NCBI GenBank assembly: GCA_032622095.1
Contig: CP136066.1
Span: forward strand, 143,499,559 to 143,563,558
DNA from: Siphonodentalium dalli
Lineage: Eukaryota; Mollusca; Scaphopoda; Gadilida; Siphonodentaliidae
Length of the DNA stretch: 64,000 bases
Direction of reading: 5' to 3'
The notes below the pieces were generated by a model that saw nothing but the letters and a program-made list of their open reading frames with translations, had not been told where the DNA came from and searched no databases. Of the stretch, positions 33,640 to 46,100 are shown piece by piece (the stretch's first letter is position 1; the number at the start of each line of letters is the position of its first letter). A program made the position numbers and the translations under genes.

Positions 33640-34860
33640 TAAGTCGTCTGTGTGTGTGTGTGTGTGTGTGTGATGGTGTGTGTGCGTGTGTGTCCGTCCA
33701 TCAACAATTTCCTATAACACACCCCAGAGGTCATATCTGTCAGCCGATCATCACCAAACTTCATATGGATCTTCGTGGTGACCCATTGATTTTTTTCCGA
33801 AATTCTTTAAAATACATGGCCAGCAACATCCATCTTGGGATTTCAAATTTGCATCCAGTGGCACACCCTGCAGGCGCATTTATTGGAGAATTATTTAGGT
33901 CACCTCCAGATGAGAACTCACAAATTTGAATGATTTTGATGAAAATCATGGCTGCCCGCAGCCATCTTGGAATTTAATCTTTGCATGACTAAATTAATTG
34001 GCACACCCTACAGAACCACATTCCTCATCTGATCATCACCAAACTTCATATGGATCTTTTGGACGACATATAGATGGAAGCCATCAATTGTTTTACAAAT
34101 TGTTTTGAAAAGCATGGCTGCCAGTGGCCATCTTGGACTTTACTCTCAACATGACTAAATCATTTGGCACACCCTACAGGCCACACCCCTTGTCCAATTG
34201 TCATCAAACTTCATACAGATCTTCGGGGTGACCTCTAGATGGGAGCCTTCAATTTTGTTCCGAAATTCTTTAAAAAACATGGCTGCCAGCACCCATCTTG
34301 TATTACAAATTGGAATCCATCAGTACACCCTGCAGCCCTTTATTTTTAAAATTGATGGGCATGTTTAGGGTCACCTCTAAATGGGCGCCATCGAATGAAA
34401 AACATGGCCACTGGCAGCCATTTTGGATTTTACACTTTGCATGACTAAATACTTTAATCCTTTGGCACACTTTACAAACTACATCCCTCATCCGATCATC
34501 ACCAAACTTCATATGCATCTTCTGGGTGAACACTAGATGGGAGCCGTCATATTTTTCGAATTTCATCAAAAAAGATGGCAGTCGGCAGCTATCTTGGATT
34601 TTACTCTTTGCATAACTAAAACCGTTTGGCACAACCTACAGGCAGCATCCCTCATCCGCTCTTCACCAACCGTCATATAGATTTCGGGGGGGGGGGGAAC
34701 CTCTTGATTCAAGATATTAAATTGTTCTGAATTTCATTGAAAAACATGGCCATCTTGAATCTTTTTGATTTTCCATATACTTTATCATTCCATTGACTGC
34801 TCAGCAGAACATTAACACCACTCCAAGTTGAGCTAATGTGCCATTGATACTTTCATTGAC
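33640..34860. repeat. family J array, inverted, with GT microsatellite
   Basis: Begins with a GT/GTCC microsatellite and runs through about six reversed units (TCATCACCAAACTTCATATG, GATGGGAGCCATCA, CAGCCATCTTGG) to CCAAGTTGAGCTAATG. In ALG13 intron 3. Confidence 0.85.
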
Positions 34861-35768
34861 ATTTTAATTGGTGGGAAATGTTCAGATAATAAGTTCAACA
34901 ATGGCCATTTCAGTCCCAAGAAGAGGATTAAATTTATTTTTACCATGTGCTAAAGCACTTTTTCTTCAAAATGTGCCTTCATTGATTTCACACCATAGCA
35001 ACAACACCACTAAAATTTTACAGCAGGCAGAACATGAACATTATATAATTTTTCCTTGTGTCTGAGAAAAAAAATTTAACTAAAAAAATAAGCCCTTTTG
35101 TGACCAAGATCAATTAGTATTTAGTGAAGAATACTTGAGGTACCTGTTGGATTTTCTCAGTTGAAGTAGAGTATTTGGCCTGGTTCAGGCACTCCAGGCT
35201 GGGAGTATATGTAGTGGAAATTATTAAATCATTAAAGAGAACACTTACTGTGAATGAAAGTATAATTCGGAATTCAGAGATTTATGTCATGTATACATAC
35301 TACATCTGCCTGTCATGACAATTGGTTCCTACAATGTACCACATCTAGTTCTCTGCACATAGGCTTTAATTAATAATAATAATTTAATAATAGTTTTTAT
35401 ATAGCGCTTAATCACATGATTCTCTAAGCTCTTTTAACACATTATTACCCCAGTTATTGAGCAATGCCGAGTCTAATGCATGCTGCCATTTTGGTGGTGC
35501 TTCACTAATGTGGCGAAACATACACATGCACATACACACACTTCCACACGAACTTAAGCTTGCCCAACACGCCAGGTACCTATCTCGATTCTAGGTACGA
35601 TGAAGCAGTCACAGTACAAGTGACCTTGCTCAAGGGTCGCAACTTGGCGCGACATTTAAACAGCGTAGGACTCTTGTCGTCACACACCGTATAATCTGAC
35701 CGAGCCATTGCTGTGGGAGACTCAATATCTAGTGGCTGTGCGCAAACTCACAATGCTGTGTTGTATGG

Positions 35769-36194
35769 GAGGCCAAATTCACATTTATTAATAATTGTGC
35801 TTCAGCGCAATTCATTGCGCTTCAGTCCAATTCAATTGCGCTTCTGCGCAATTGAACATTAATTGCGCTATTTAAAATTAATTGCGCTGAAGCGCAATTG
35901 AATTGCACTGATTAATTTTATATATATGGCTAAACCCCCCAGTTAATTAATGAATAAATCCAATTGAAATTTTTTTTTATTGCGCTTCAGCGCAATTATT
36001 TTCCCATATATGAGAACTCCCAGTTAATTAATGGAATAACCTATCTATTCAGGGGTGTAAGCTTGTAACAATAATTGCGCAGAAGCGCAATTTATATGAA
36101 TCAAGCTGGATTGCGCCTCAGCGCAATTGAATTGCGCTTCAGAGTAATTGGATTGCGCTTCAGCCCAATTATTAATAAATGTGAATTTGGCCTC
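35769..36194. repeat. inverted-repeat element family I, with ATTGCGCTTCAGCGCAATT array
   Basis: 426 bp, ends GAGGCCAAATTCACATTTAT and complement. The inside is largely repeats of the palindrome AATTGCGCTTCAGCGCAATT in whole or part, about ten occurrences. Ends 85 bp before ALG13 exon 4. Confidence 0.8.
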
Positions 36195-36279
36195 ACATAG
36201 TGTTGACAGCATTACAAGTCAACTGTGCTAACCGTTCGGCTATCGAGCTCCTACTTTACCAATTTCTTTCTATTTTCAG

Positions 36280-36391
36280 CAATCTCCAGGAAACTCTGTC
36301 GAATGTGGACTTCTCCAAGCTGTCTCCTTATGAACCAGGAAACCCACAGCTTTTTGCCAATTACCTGGATGCAGTAATCAGAAATAGCTGA
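36280..36391 (+). CDS. ALG13: ALG13 exon 4, terminal
   Basis: Terminal exon with acceptor TATTTTCAG|CAATC, entering in phase 2. It encodes residues 134-170 and stops at TGA 36389-36391. LSPYEPGNPQLFANYLDAVI matches the C-terminal segment of human ALG13 in pattern ([20 protein letters not shown]). A polyadenylation signal lies 59 bp after the stop. An inverted-repeat element ends 85 bp before the acceptor. The protein ends here at the catalytic domain, as in fungal and most invertebrate forms. Confidence 0.95.
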
Positions 36392-36449
36392 CAAATTATG
36401 TGACACAATGGCATTACAACATTCCAAATGAATGATCTTCTGTCTTTTG

Positions 36450-36455
36450 AATAAA
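36450..36455 (+). promoter_or_regulatory. ALG13: ALG13 polyadenylation signal AATAAA
   Basis: Canonical AATAAA hexamer on the sense strand, 59 bp past the ALG13 stop codon, followed by a GT-rich stretch about 20-40 bp downstream. It predicts a very short 3' UTR. Confidence 0.6.
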
Positions 36456-37675
36456 ATGTTCTAGTCGGTCAGGGTTTCTGCCAGGCAGATAGGGGTCGGT
36501 GTCCTGTCAATTAAGATATAGTTTCCTCTACAGAATTACTCAAAGGAAAGATATCTGCAAAATATTGAACATTATAAATTTTGCTGAAACACCATAAAGC
36601 AACATTTATAGCAGTTCATTAATTTATTTTTGACTTTTTTTGTGATATAATAGGAAGCGTTGAGTCAGTCGTCATTGGAGGTATTGCTGCTGAATGATAG
36701 CGTGTGAGATTGGTTACATTGTGGTTATGTTGTCAAAAAAGATCACAGTTTTGCCATTAAAACTCAGCCATAAAAAAATGGCTTCATGATGCACATGTAA
36801 GATCATAAACCGAACTGAAAAATTACCAAAAATGTTTTTTTTATCAATGACTGACAAAACACGGCCCACTTTAGCCTTAGCCTAGCAGCAACACTGACTC
36901 TGATAAGATCAGTTAAGGAAACTATGATCACTTGAACTGCTTTAAAGCCAGACATTCTGAATCAACTTGACTCATCCGATCACAACAGCAATAGCCCCCC
37001 ACTTTCGATGAAATTGAGGGGGGGTGTGGTTTGTATACTTGGACTGGGTTGGTAAATAATGTGCTATATATCAAGTTGTCCCAATTTTAGTGACTTGCAA
37101 CTGATGACGATACTATTCAGCAGGCTTTGTATTTTGTGAATGGCGCGGGGCATGAAAAAAAACAACACTTTCCTACTGTCAGAGAATATTGTTTTCAGGC
37201 TTGTGTAGATCCTTGAATTCTGGTACTTTTGCACATTTACTTCATATTCTTGTATCAGCCATAATAATTCAAAACATTTATTGAGATCATAAAATGTTAT
37301 AATCACAAATATAATCTGCAAATGACACATTCAAAGCACTATTTGGACTTGATTGTGAATCAATTTGCACTCAAATCATAGGTGTTTAAAGATGCATTAT
37401 CCAAATTAACGCTCCTAAATTACTATTTCTTTGGCTTTGGGGGTAAAAAATATTTGATTTGAGTCCGATACAGTCGAGGAGGAACCCATCCATCAAAGCT
37501 CAGAGTGATCAGATATCGATTTTTTAAGTTTGTTATTTCTTGAGATGTGCAATAAATTGTGGCCCAGAAAAACGTGATCAAATGGACGGTCTCAGACAAA
37601 ATTGCAGATGAAGATGGATAACTCAAAAATCAAGTGGTAATACGGCCAAATTTCGTGATAGTTAAAGGTACTCAA

Positions 37676-38304
37676 CCCGATAAAACTCCTCTCAATTACT
37701 ATTTCAATGGCTTCGGGGGTCAAAAATATTTGATTCGAGTCGAGGAAGTCACCCATCAAAGCTCAGATTTGTTAGATATCGATTTTAGAAATCTATTATT
37801 TTTCATTATCGGGAATACTATCTGGCCCAGAACTCAGTCAAAATTGCGTTAAAATTACCACTTGATTTTAGAGTTATTCATCCTTGTCTGTTTGAATAGA
37901 TTTGGAGTACACACCCAGAGCAGATTACGGCAGTTATTGGTACTCATCTCGAGAACATAACAAATTTGAAAAATCAATATCTAATAACTCTGAGCTTTGT
38001 TTGATGGGTTCCTCGACTCGAATCAAATATTTTTTACCCCCAAAGAAATAGTAATATAGGACCCTCTGATCGGATTGTTGTTGTTGGAATCTGTTGAGAT
38101 GGGGACCCTCTTTACGGGTTGAGTACCTTTAAGTGATACTACGGCCATATTTAGTTGAACAAAATATTGATTTCGGAAATTTGATACCATAGTTGACAGT
38201 GGTTAGCATTATTTTGTTGCAATAAATCGATTCTTATAACTAAAGCATATTTTGAAGAAATGTTGTATCTTGATATGGGGACCCTCTGTTCGAATTGAGT
38301 ACCT
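37676..38304. repeat. TTAA-flanked element (family G), copy 1
   Basis: 629 bp, ends AGGTACTCAACCCG and CGAATTGAGTACCT, TTAA on both sides. Contains a second internal TTGAGTACCTTTAAG near 38118 and an inverted copy of its own GGGGTCAAAAATATTTGATT block (about 37990-38060), so it is itself composite. A related inverted fragment lies at 37395-37640. Confidence 0.7.
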
Positions 38305-38375
38305 TTAAGAGAATTTTGTCCAGTTGTGCTTATTTTCATTGTTTACTATTAGGTTTCACGTTGGCTTTCTTACCT

Positions 38376-38618
38376 ATTCCTTTCATGACTGGAGCTTCCT
38401 GAAAATTTGAAAAAGCCCTGTGCCAATGTATTCTCTCATATATGCGAGTCTCCCATAGAGAACCTCGCATATATAAGAGAATTCATTGGCCGAACAATAT
38501 TTACGTTGACCTTATATATATATATGAGGATCCCTATGGGAGACTTGCATATATAAAAGAATGCACTGGTACATGATCTTTAATGCTGCACCAGAGCAGC
38601 TCCCATCATGAAAGGGTC
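38376..38618. repeat. MITE family B, copy 3
   Basis: Full-length copy from CCTTTCATGACTGGAGC to CATCATGAAAGG with both internal hairpins. The flanking TTAA is mutated. Confidence 0.8.
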
Positions 38619-38940
38619 AAGAAAGCCCCGCTAATACCACACACATGGCTGTTTATGGGGCCTGAGTCTGTAGGCCCCCTTCAAAATGCAAAACCTGCCA
38701 ATATTGAAACTAAGTGATGGGGAAATCAGTAAAATCAGATTGTTTGGCTTTAGTTCTCTGCATTTGTTTTTGTTTGTTTGTTTTTATTTTTACTCCTATA
38801 TGTTATTTATCTTGAAAATAAATATTTACAACAAACTGTTTTTATTATAAACTATCTAGAAAGGGGATGACGAGCCAGACCTTGTTTGAATGAGGAGACA
38901 TGCATGAACCAAGGAGCTCCACATAACAGTGTTGACTCAA

Positions 38941-39161
38941 CCCTTCCATGCCTGGAGCTTCGTGAAATTTTGCGAAAAACCCTGTGCCAATGCATTCTCT
39001 TATATATGCGAGTCTCCCATAGGGAGACTCAAATATATAAGAGACTACATTGGCCTAACAATATTTACAGGAAGCTCCCTATGAGAGACTCGCATATATA
39101 AGAGAATTCACTGGCACATGATCTTTAATTTTGCTCCAGCGCAGCTCCCATCATGAAAGGG
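38941..39161. repeat. MITE family B, copy 4
   Basis: Starts CCCTTCCATGCCTGGAGC and ends CATCATGAAAGGG with TTAA following. The central part between hairpins is shortened. Only 322 bp from copy 3. Confidence 0.8.
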
Positions 39162-39639
39162 TTAAAGACATATGTGCTTATTTCACTACTTATTGTCGAA
39201 AAATTCAATAGCAATGAATGTACACTTTCATGAAACACGACATCTGATCTACACAAAAATGTAAACAAGCAGTCTGCCATTTATGCCGAAAAAAAAAACG
39301 CCGATAAACTGACGAGAATGACTTCGCTAATGAGAGCCACTATATTTCATTTATACAATACAAAATTAATTAAAATACCTGCTTTGAGCATCACTGTAAT
39401 AGAGTAGTGTTCAGATGACTGCGCTGACACAATTTGTTGTTTGCTTTAAACAGTTAACACAGGCGTTGAATTGCAGTGCTTCTGATTCCAGTTGATAAGT
39501 TCGTTATTAGAATAAAAACAATATTGCAAATCAATCTGTTATAAATGAATTATACGATATTGTAATTCAATTGAGTATTTGTCACTAAAAACAAGCATTC
39601 TGATTGGCCGAGAGCTGCTAAATTTCGTTTTCGATTCAC

Positions 39640-39835
39640 CGACATCGGCCGCTTCAGCGTGCATCAAATCTGAATGTAGCACGGTCAAATTTCATCGGCG
39701 CAGAACGAGTAGCGAAACGAGCACACCCGCGCGTTGTTTTCTATAGATACAGTTCATCGGTGGCTTCAGTGTGCATCAAATCTGAATGTGACACGGCACA
39801 ATTTCATCGGCGCAGAACGGAATAGCGAAACGAGC
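39640..39835 (+). repeat. duplicated CpG-rich ~80-bp segment
   Basis: GCTTCAGCGTGCATCAAATC, ATTTCATCGGCGCAGAACG and GTAGCGAAACGAGC occur at 39650-39720 and again at 39763-39833. No longer repeat or ORF around it. Confidence 0.7.
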
Positions 39836-40014
39836 CAACCAGCCCCACAGGAAATGGTTACAGAGCAGTGTTCCGAGTAACGCAATGAACAAACCCAATG
39901 ATTTGTGCACGGTGACAACGGCGAAATGAAAGTCTCGACTTGTGTCATGAAAATGACTAAATGAAACTTTTTATACAGTTGTTTTGCAAATTCCTTGCTA
40001 GATTGAATTACAAT

Positions 40015-40160
40015 GGAGATAAACGTACCCTGTTTCGTTGTACATTCTGGGATTCGAGCATGAAAACAGTTTGTGAACTCGCCGGCAAGCCGGCTCGTTC
40101 ACAAACTGTTTTCATGCTCGAATCCCAGAATGTACAACTCAACAGGGTATGTTTATCTCC
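40015..40160. repeat. 146-bp near-perfect palindrome
   Basis: Arms of about 72 bp starting GGAGATAAACGTACCCTGTT, meeting at CTCGCCGGCAAGCCGG. A few mismatches near the ends. It resembles no other repeat in the window. Confidence 0.9.
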
Positions 40161-41450
40161 TAAATGTCAAATCCCAAAAATTCAATCTTTGCTTCACAGA
40201 TCATGACGTATTCACTTATTTACCATACAAGGTATGCATCGGGGGCTTGTATGGTGTTGAAAATTAAATCTCTCTGTTGTGTGTGTTAATGGATACAATA
40301 TAACGGATGCATTGCAGCCGTCCAAACTCCTCAGTGTTATTGTCTGTATTCCTATTGCAATGCGGAACACAACCAATTTAACCTTGACTTAATCATGCAT
40401 GCAGCAGGATAGATTTCTCCTGCAGATCGCCATTTGATAGACCCTCCTCCCCATTCGGCAATAGGAACTCCTATGCGGTCTGTAATCCTTCTGCAGACAG
40501 TGGAAGAATTTCCCATCTTATGATCCCACAAGCTTAGCTGTAATGCGAATTTTCACGGGGAACCACATGGTTTCCATGTTGATGAGTAGCAAGCATTCAA
40601 AATTTGCAAATGCACAAACACATAATATACAAGAAACTGACACAAAACATTGCATTTTGATTATTACAAGCATATGCTAGTTTATTTTAAAAATAAGTTG
40701 ATACCTTGTTTGTTTGTAAAAACTCGGTAGTTTTTAGTCGGAGCTTCATGGAATACACATGTCCATACATCCAGGATAATCCTTCGACTGACAACTTTGG
40801 TCAGGATGTTAGAGCAAACGACTGAGTTAGAACACAAATGAGGTATCAGCTTGTTTGATAAATAGTATAGCATATGCTCGTAGCTGCCAAAATACTATGT
40901 AATATATCATTATCCTAGTTGATTACCATTTCCCTTATTTCTGGTCATGTTTGCGATTGCCTCGGCCATTTTGAATGCGTGATACTCATCAACTCGAAAC
41001 CACGTGATTCCCCACCATGACTTTATAGACCTTGTCAAAATCATTTGGCAAAGAGGATAGGCTATATCACCACCTTCAGGAACTCTTATTATGTAGTGGG
41101 AACTCCCATGAAGTCTGTAATCTTAACATATTGCAGGATATATTTCTCCTTTTATTGGGATCCCCAGGCTGTAATGTATGGCTTTTATCAACTTGGTCAT
41201 AATTGTTTGGCAGACTGACAGCAGTTTGGATTCCCTTTTATGAGCCCCATGTTGTTATGCAGATAGATTCCCCTTTCTGCTGTAGTCTGTTGTGATCTTT
41301 TGGCAGACAGCAGGATAAAATCCACCTTTATGGAGCCCCCAGAACTAAACAATGCTGATATAGGATAAATATTTATTATGAATCACAGACATGACCTTCA
41401 TATCACAATCACATACTCCTCATATTAAAAATATTCCAAATTTCCACTGC
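40161..41450. other. intergenic, no gene or clear repeat seen
   Basis: A/T-rich DNA with a recurrent AGCAGGATAGATTTCTCCT-like phrase (40405, 41130, 41300), probably an old diverged repeat. No coding signal. Confidence 0.4.
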
Positions 41451-41452
41451 TA

Positions 41453-41694
41453 TAGTAATGCCCTAAATAATCGACTCCTTAACCACAGCAGAATTATGGG
41501 TAACTTTTCAGGATTTAGTCGGAAATATGGCTTGTTGCCATTCATAGAAAAGCTCTCAGTGCTTGTTGCCATTCATAGGAAAGCTCTGTGAGAGCTTTCC
41601 GATGAATGGCAACAAGCCATATTTCCGACTAAATCGTGAAAAATTACCCATAATTCTGGTGTGGTTGAGGAGTCGATTATTTAGGGCATTACTG
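41453..41694. repeat. palindromic MITE family A, copy 3
   Basis: Longest copy (242 bp), with a duplicated TTGCCATTCATAGGAAAGCTC segment in the left arm, so the palindrome is asymmetric. Confidence 0.85.
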
Positions 41695-41892
41695 TATATT
41701 GAACAGAAAATGGAGATTAGTAGATGGCTGGAGCCAATTTATGTGCTCTTCACCAACCAATGACATTGGTAAACTTGAAATACACGCTACTACCCTTTCT
41801 TTACTGAATGGATTCTCCCAATCAGTTGGAAAACAATACATTGTAATGGTCTATTATTCATCTGGAGGGATGTTCAGGAAATTTAAACAGAC

Positions 41893-42138
41893 AACTTCCT
41901 TGAGCTTCCTGAAATTTTGCGAAAACCCTGTACCAATCCATTCTCATATATATGCGAGTCTCCCATATGGAGCCTCGCATATATAAGAGAATACAGTGGC
42001 CTAACAATAAATACCTTGACCTTGCCAGTGCATTCTCTTATATATTTGAGGCTCCCTATGGGAGACTTGCATATATAAGGGAATCCACTGGCACAGGGTC
42101 TTTAATGCTGCATCAGCGCAGCTCCCGTCATGAAAGGG
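41893..42138. repeat. MITE family B, copy 5
   Basis: Left end degraded (CTTCCTTGAGCTTCCTG), right end intact (CCCGTCATGAAAGGG then TTAA). Both hairpins present. Confidence 0.8.
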
Positions 42139-42892
42139 TTAATCATTCATAACTGAGCAAATGATCTGTTCATTGCCGTTCAGTTGCAAGTTCATAAAAA
42201 AGTTCATTCTTGATGACATGCACTTATTGATAAGAGTGACACCTTCACCATTACTAAACCTCCACTCTCAATTTTGCCGATAATCAGTGGAAATTTGGTT
42301 TACATAAAAACAATGGTTATATTAAAGGCCCATTTAATTTTCGAGTCACTGATTACTTTTTTCATACTGCCTTGATATACGGTTTTAGTAACAAATTATG
42401 CCATAAAATATGTTTTAATATACTATAATTCATCACCATTCGAAACGTCTCAGAAGATGCCCATACAGAAATAGACACCAGCTGAAATCATAGATTTCCC
42501 CTGGTATGGCTCCCAGAATGCAACATAATTCAAAATAATAATATATTTTTTAAGCTATAGAATTATTCCCATTCCATTGAAAATAATGAAACTTGATCAC
42601 AGAACACAAGTCGATATCTCAACAAAAACAACAAGTTCACAGATTATTACACCGAATGAGTTGATAATACAATGTTTTGGAGCATCCTTTTCAAATGGTA
42701 TATAATATGGCATATATTTTATATATAATTATCTGGGGGTTCGAAAATTAAGTGGGCGATTAAACCTCTGATAACAGTTATAGTAAGTATTTATGGCAGT
42801 TATAAGAATATCTTAGTAACTAAAATAGATGGCGTCTTGAGACATGAGCATTTTATTTGTACTAATGATCATTGATTAACTCTTTTCAATCT

Positions 42893-43263
42893 GGAAATAG
42901 TGTGTCTGATATGTGCAGAATGAGGTCCCAAGAAGGTGAATTTAGTGATGCTACACCGCACAGCGAGCTAGCATCACCACAATTCACCTATTAACATTGC
43001 TTTTAGTTACTTTTCCCTTCTGTTCAGTTTCTATATTGCCTAATTTTCAGAAGATAAAATGCATATTCGAGGTGACTAATGGGCGAACATACATCACCAA
43101 CTTCAACTGGGGATTTCAATCTGATCCCAGGTCTCCCATAGCAGTTGAGGCCTAAGTAGAATGCGGTCCCTAGTGGGTGAGTTTGGTGATGCTAGCCCAC
43201 TGTGCAGGATAGCATCACTAAATTCACCCTCTGGGCAAATGTCAGACACACCATAACCAGACT
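42893..43263. repeat. inverted-repeat element family F, copy 2
   Basis: Same structure, with GTGCAGAATGAGGTCCC on the left and AATTCACCCTCTGGGCAAA on the right; right terminus partly deleted. Confidence 0.7.
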
Positions 43264-43311
43264 TGACACTTTCATTGATGAAAAGATTCTCCAAATCAGC
43301 TCAAAAAGGTA

Positions 43312-43498
43312 CAGTAATGCCCTAAATAATCGACTCCTTAACTGCAGATGAATTATGGGTAACTTTTCAGGATTTAGTCTGAAATATGGCAGTGAGAGCT
43401 TTCCGGTGAATGGCAACAAGCCATATTTCAGACTAAATCCTGAAAAGTTACCCATAATTCTACTGTGGTTAAGGAGTCGATTATTTAGGGCATTACTG
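43312..43498. repeat. palindromic MITE family A, copy 4
   Basis: 187 bp; inner part of the left arm deleted. TA flanks intact. Confidence 0.85.
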
Positions 43499-43619
43499 TA
43501 GATATGGGAATTATCTATTCTTCATTTGAAATGATATTATGACAATACGAGCAGCTGACAGAGAAACACCCTTTGGATTCCTATCCATTCATTTCTAGGG
43601 ATGATCATGAGCAAGTTAA

Positions 43620-43867
43620 CCCTTCCATGACTGGAGCTTCCAGAATGTTTTCCCTGTGCCAATGCATTCTGTTATAAATGTGATCTCCCACTGGGAGCCT
43701 GGCATATACAAGATAATACATTGGCCTAACAATATTTACCTTGACCCTGTAAGCCAGTGCATTCTCTTATATATGCGAGGCTCCCTATGGTAGACTCGCA
43801 TATATAAGTGAATGCACTGGCACAGGATCTTTGATGCTGTGCCAGCATAGCTCCCATCATGAAAGGG
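43620..43867. repeat. MITE family B, copy 6
   Basis: Intact TTAA on both sides. Ends CCCTTCCATGACTGGAGC and CATCATGAAAGGG. One hairpin arm carries TTATAAATGTGA in place of the usual sequence. Confidence 0.85.
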
Positions 43868-44109
43868 TTAACAAACGACCTAATAACTAGTAATAAAGGT
43901 CTTTGTCAAATTTATCTGAACATCCATATAAATGAATGAATGGGAATCAATAGGCTATTAACTATCGATTTATCCAGATATCAGGGGCTAAAATTTCAAG
44001 TTTATGTAGAAATTGTTTTGCGAATGCTTTCTTTACGACCATAGGTCATTTGTTGAACTTATTACCTGAACATTTCTCACCAATGAAACATAATGCTATT
44101 GTCTGTTCA

Positions 44110-44830
44110 TCTGTCTGTCATCTACTATATATTATGGAACTTCTGTCTGTTTGTTTGTTGTTTGTTTGTTAGCTATGGCCGGGAAAACTGCCGGGCGGAT
44201 TTAGCCCAAACTTGCTATCTAAGGTTAAAAATCCACGGGCAGTGTTTACTGCCGTTTTGGAGAAGCTCAGAGCACCCATTCTCCACACCCAGACACAAAA
44301 ATGACCGCCATTGGCACGGTGGGGTTAATCGCGTTGATAGTTAAAGAGCATTCGTATCCGCAGTGTCGTTGATAAAGAGCGTATGCGTGTAATGTCATTC
44401 TTACGTCTGGGTCCACACGTGAGCGTGACTGTATCCAGACATGAGCGTGTTGTGTTCTTCTTGCGTACTTAGGGCTTCCTAGGAACTTTTCCTAGGTGTT
44501 CCAAGGAACGGGGGAGATTTTCATCGGGTAAGTTTTTCCGCCCGACGTGATCTTCACCTTGAAACGGGTACCCACAAACGTACCTCTTTTAGGGATGGGT
44601 ACCATCACGGGACAGGTACCATCATTTCTCTTGATTAAAAAGGCAGAATTAACTCAAATTAAATAATTTCGACGAAATTTGATACCTAGGGATACTTTTG
44701 TCGGGGGAGTGTTTTGGACGGGTCAAATCATTACCCCGACCTGACCTTGACCTTCAAAATGGTCAATTCAAGGTCAAAGCCCGGACGAAGTCGGGTCACT
44801 TGTTAGTCTGCTTATATTTCCTGAACATCC
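44110..44830. repeat. family K unit, inverted copy
   Basis: Starts TCTACTATATATTATGGAAC and contains the reverse of the family K body (GAGAAGCTCAGAGCACCC, AACGGGTACCCACAA), ending GACTTGTTAGTCTGC-like sequence. Intergenic, downstream of ALG13. Confidence 0.7.
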
Positions 44831-45094
44831 TGAATATTGGGGACAGAAGGAAGACATGCTTTTCTGGTTATGCCGTCCCCAATAACTCATTTTTTGTAAT
44901 ATTAAATATGTTTATTTTAAACTGTTATATTGAGGTATGAATAAATAAAGATATTCACGGTCATCCCTCCAAATTTATATATTGTAGCAAATAACAAAGA
45001 AAGCCATATGGCTACAAAACTATAACAGTATTGCTTTTTCTATGTCAAGTCCTGACAGTTATAAGACACAGCTATGAAATTAATAATAATTATC

Positions 45095-46100
45095 CAATGA
45101 AAGTGTCAATGACACTGTAGCTCAAACTTAGGTAGGGGAATAATTTAATGGTTGACAGTAAATGGAGGAATAGGAAAGGTGCTAATTGAAATGTCTAACC
45201 TGTGCCAAAGGATTTAGTCATGCAAAGAGTAAAATCAAAGATGGCTGCTGGTGGCCATGTTTTTTTGGCCAATTGACCTAAAAAGGACTCGTTCCCATCT
45301 ACGTGTCATTGTTAACATCCATGACAAATTTCATGAAGATCTGATCAAAGCTACGACCTGTAGCCCGCGCCAAAGGATATAGTCATGCAAAGAGTAAAAT
45401 CCAAGATGGCTGCTGGTGGCCATGTATTTTGGCCGAACGACCCCAAAATCACTCGTTCCCATCTACATGTCAATATTAACATCTATGAAATATTTCATGA
45501 TGATCTGACGAACAGTACGACCTGTAGCCCGCGCCAATGGATTGAATTTTGAAATCCAAGATGGCTGCTGGCGGCCATGTTTTTCGGCCGAACGACCCCA
45601 AAATGACTCGTTCCCATCTACATGTCATTGTTAACATCCATGACAAATTTCTTGAAGTTCCGACCAAAGCTACGACCTGTAGCCCGTGCCAAAGGATTTA
45701 GTCATGCAAAGAGTAAAATCCAAGATGGCTGCTGGCAGCCATGTTTTTCGGCCGAACGACACCAAAATGACTCGTTCCCATCTACGTGTCATTGTTAACA
45801 TCCATGACAAATTTCATGATGATCAAACGAACAGTACGACCTGTAGCCCGCGCCAATGGATTGAATTTTGAAAACCAAGATGGCCACCAGCGGCCATGTT
45901 TTTTGGCCGGATAACACCAAATGACTCGTTCCCATCTACATGTCAATGTCAACATTCATGAAATATCTCATAAAGATCAGACCAAAGGTACGACCTGTAG
46001 CCTGCGCCAAAGGAAATTGTTAACGGACACACGCACACACGGACGACGGATGCCAAACCATGGCAATAGCTCAAACTTACAAAGTAAGTTGAGCTAATAA
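45095..46100. repeat. family J array, full element
   Basis: The most complete copy: end GTGTCAATGACACTGTAGCT, five units with CCAAGATGGC, then ACACGGACGACGGATGCC and the terminal AACTTACAAAGTAAGTTGAG hairpin. Units alternate at about 156 and 163 bp as in the 1-778 array. Confidence 0.85.

Noticed and set aside
41391-41986. Plus-strand frames at 41391-41591, 41563-41763 and 41699-41986
   Set aside because: They translate family A and family B MITE sequence; the same peptides recur in other copies and in both strands.
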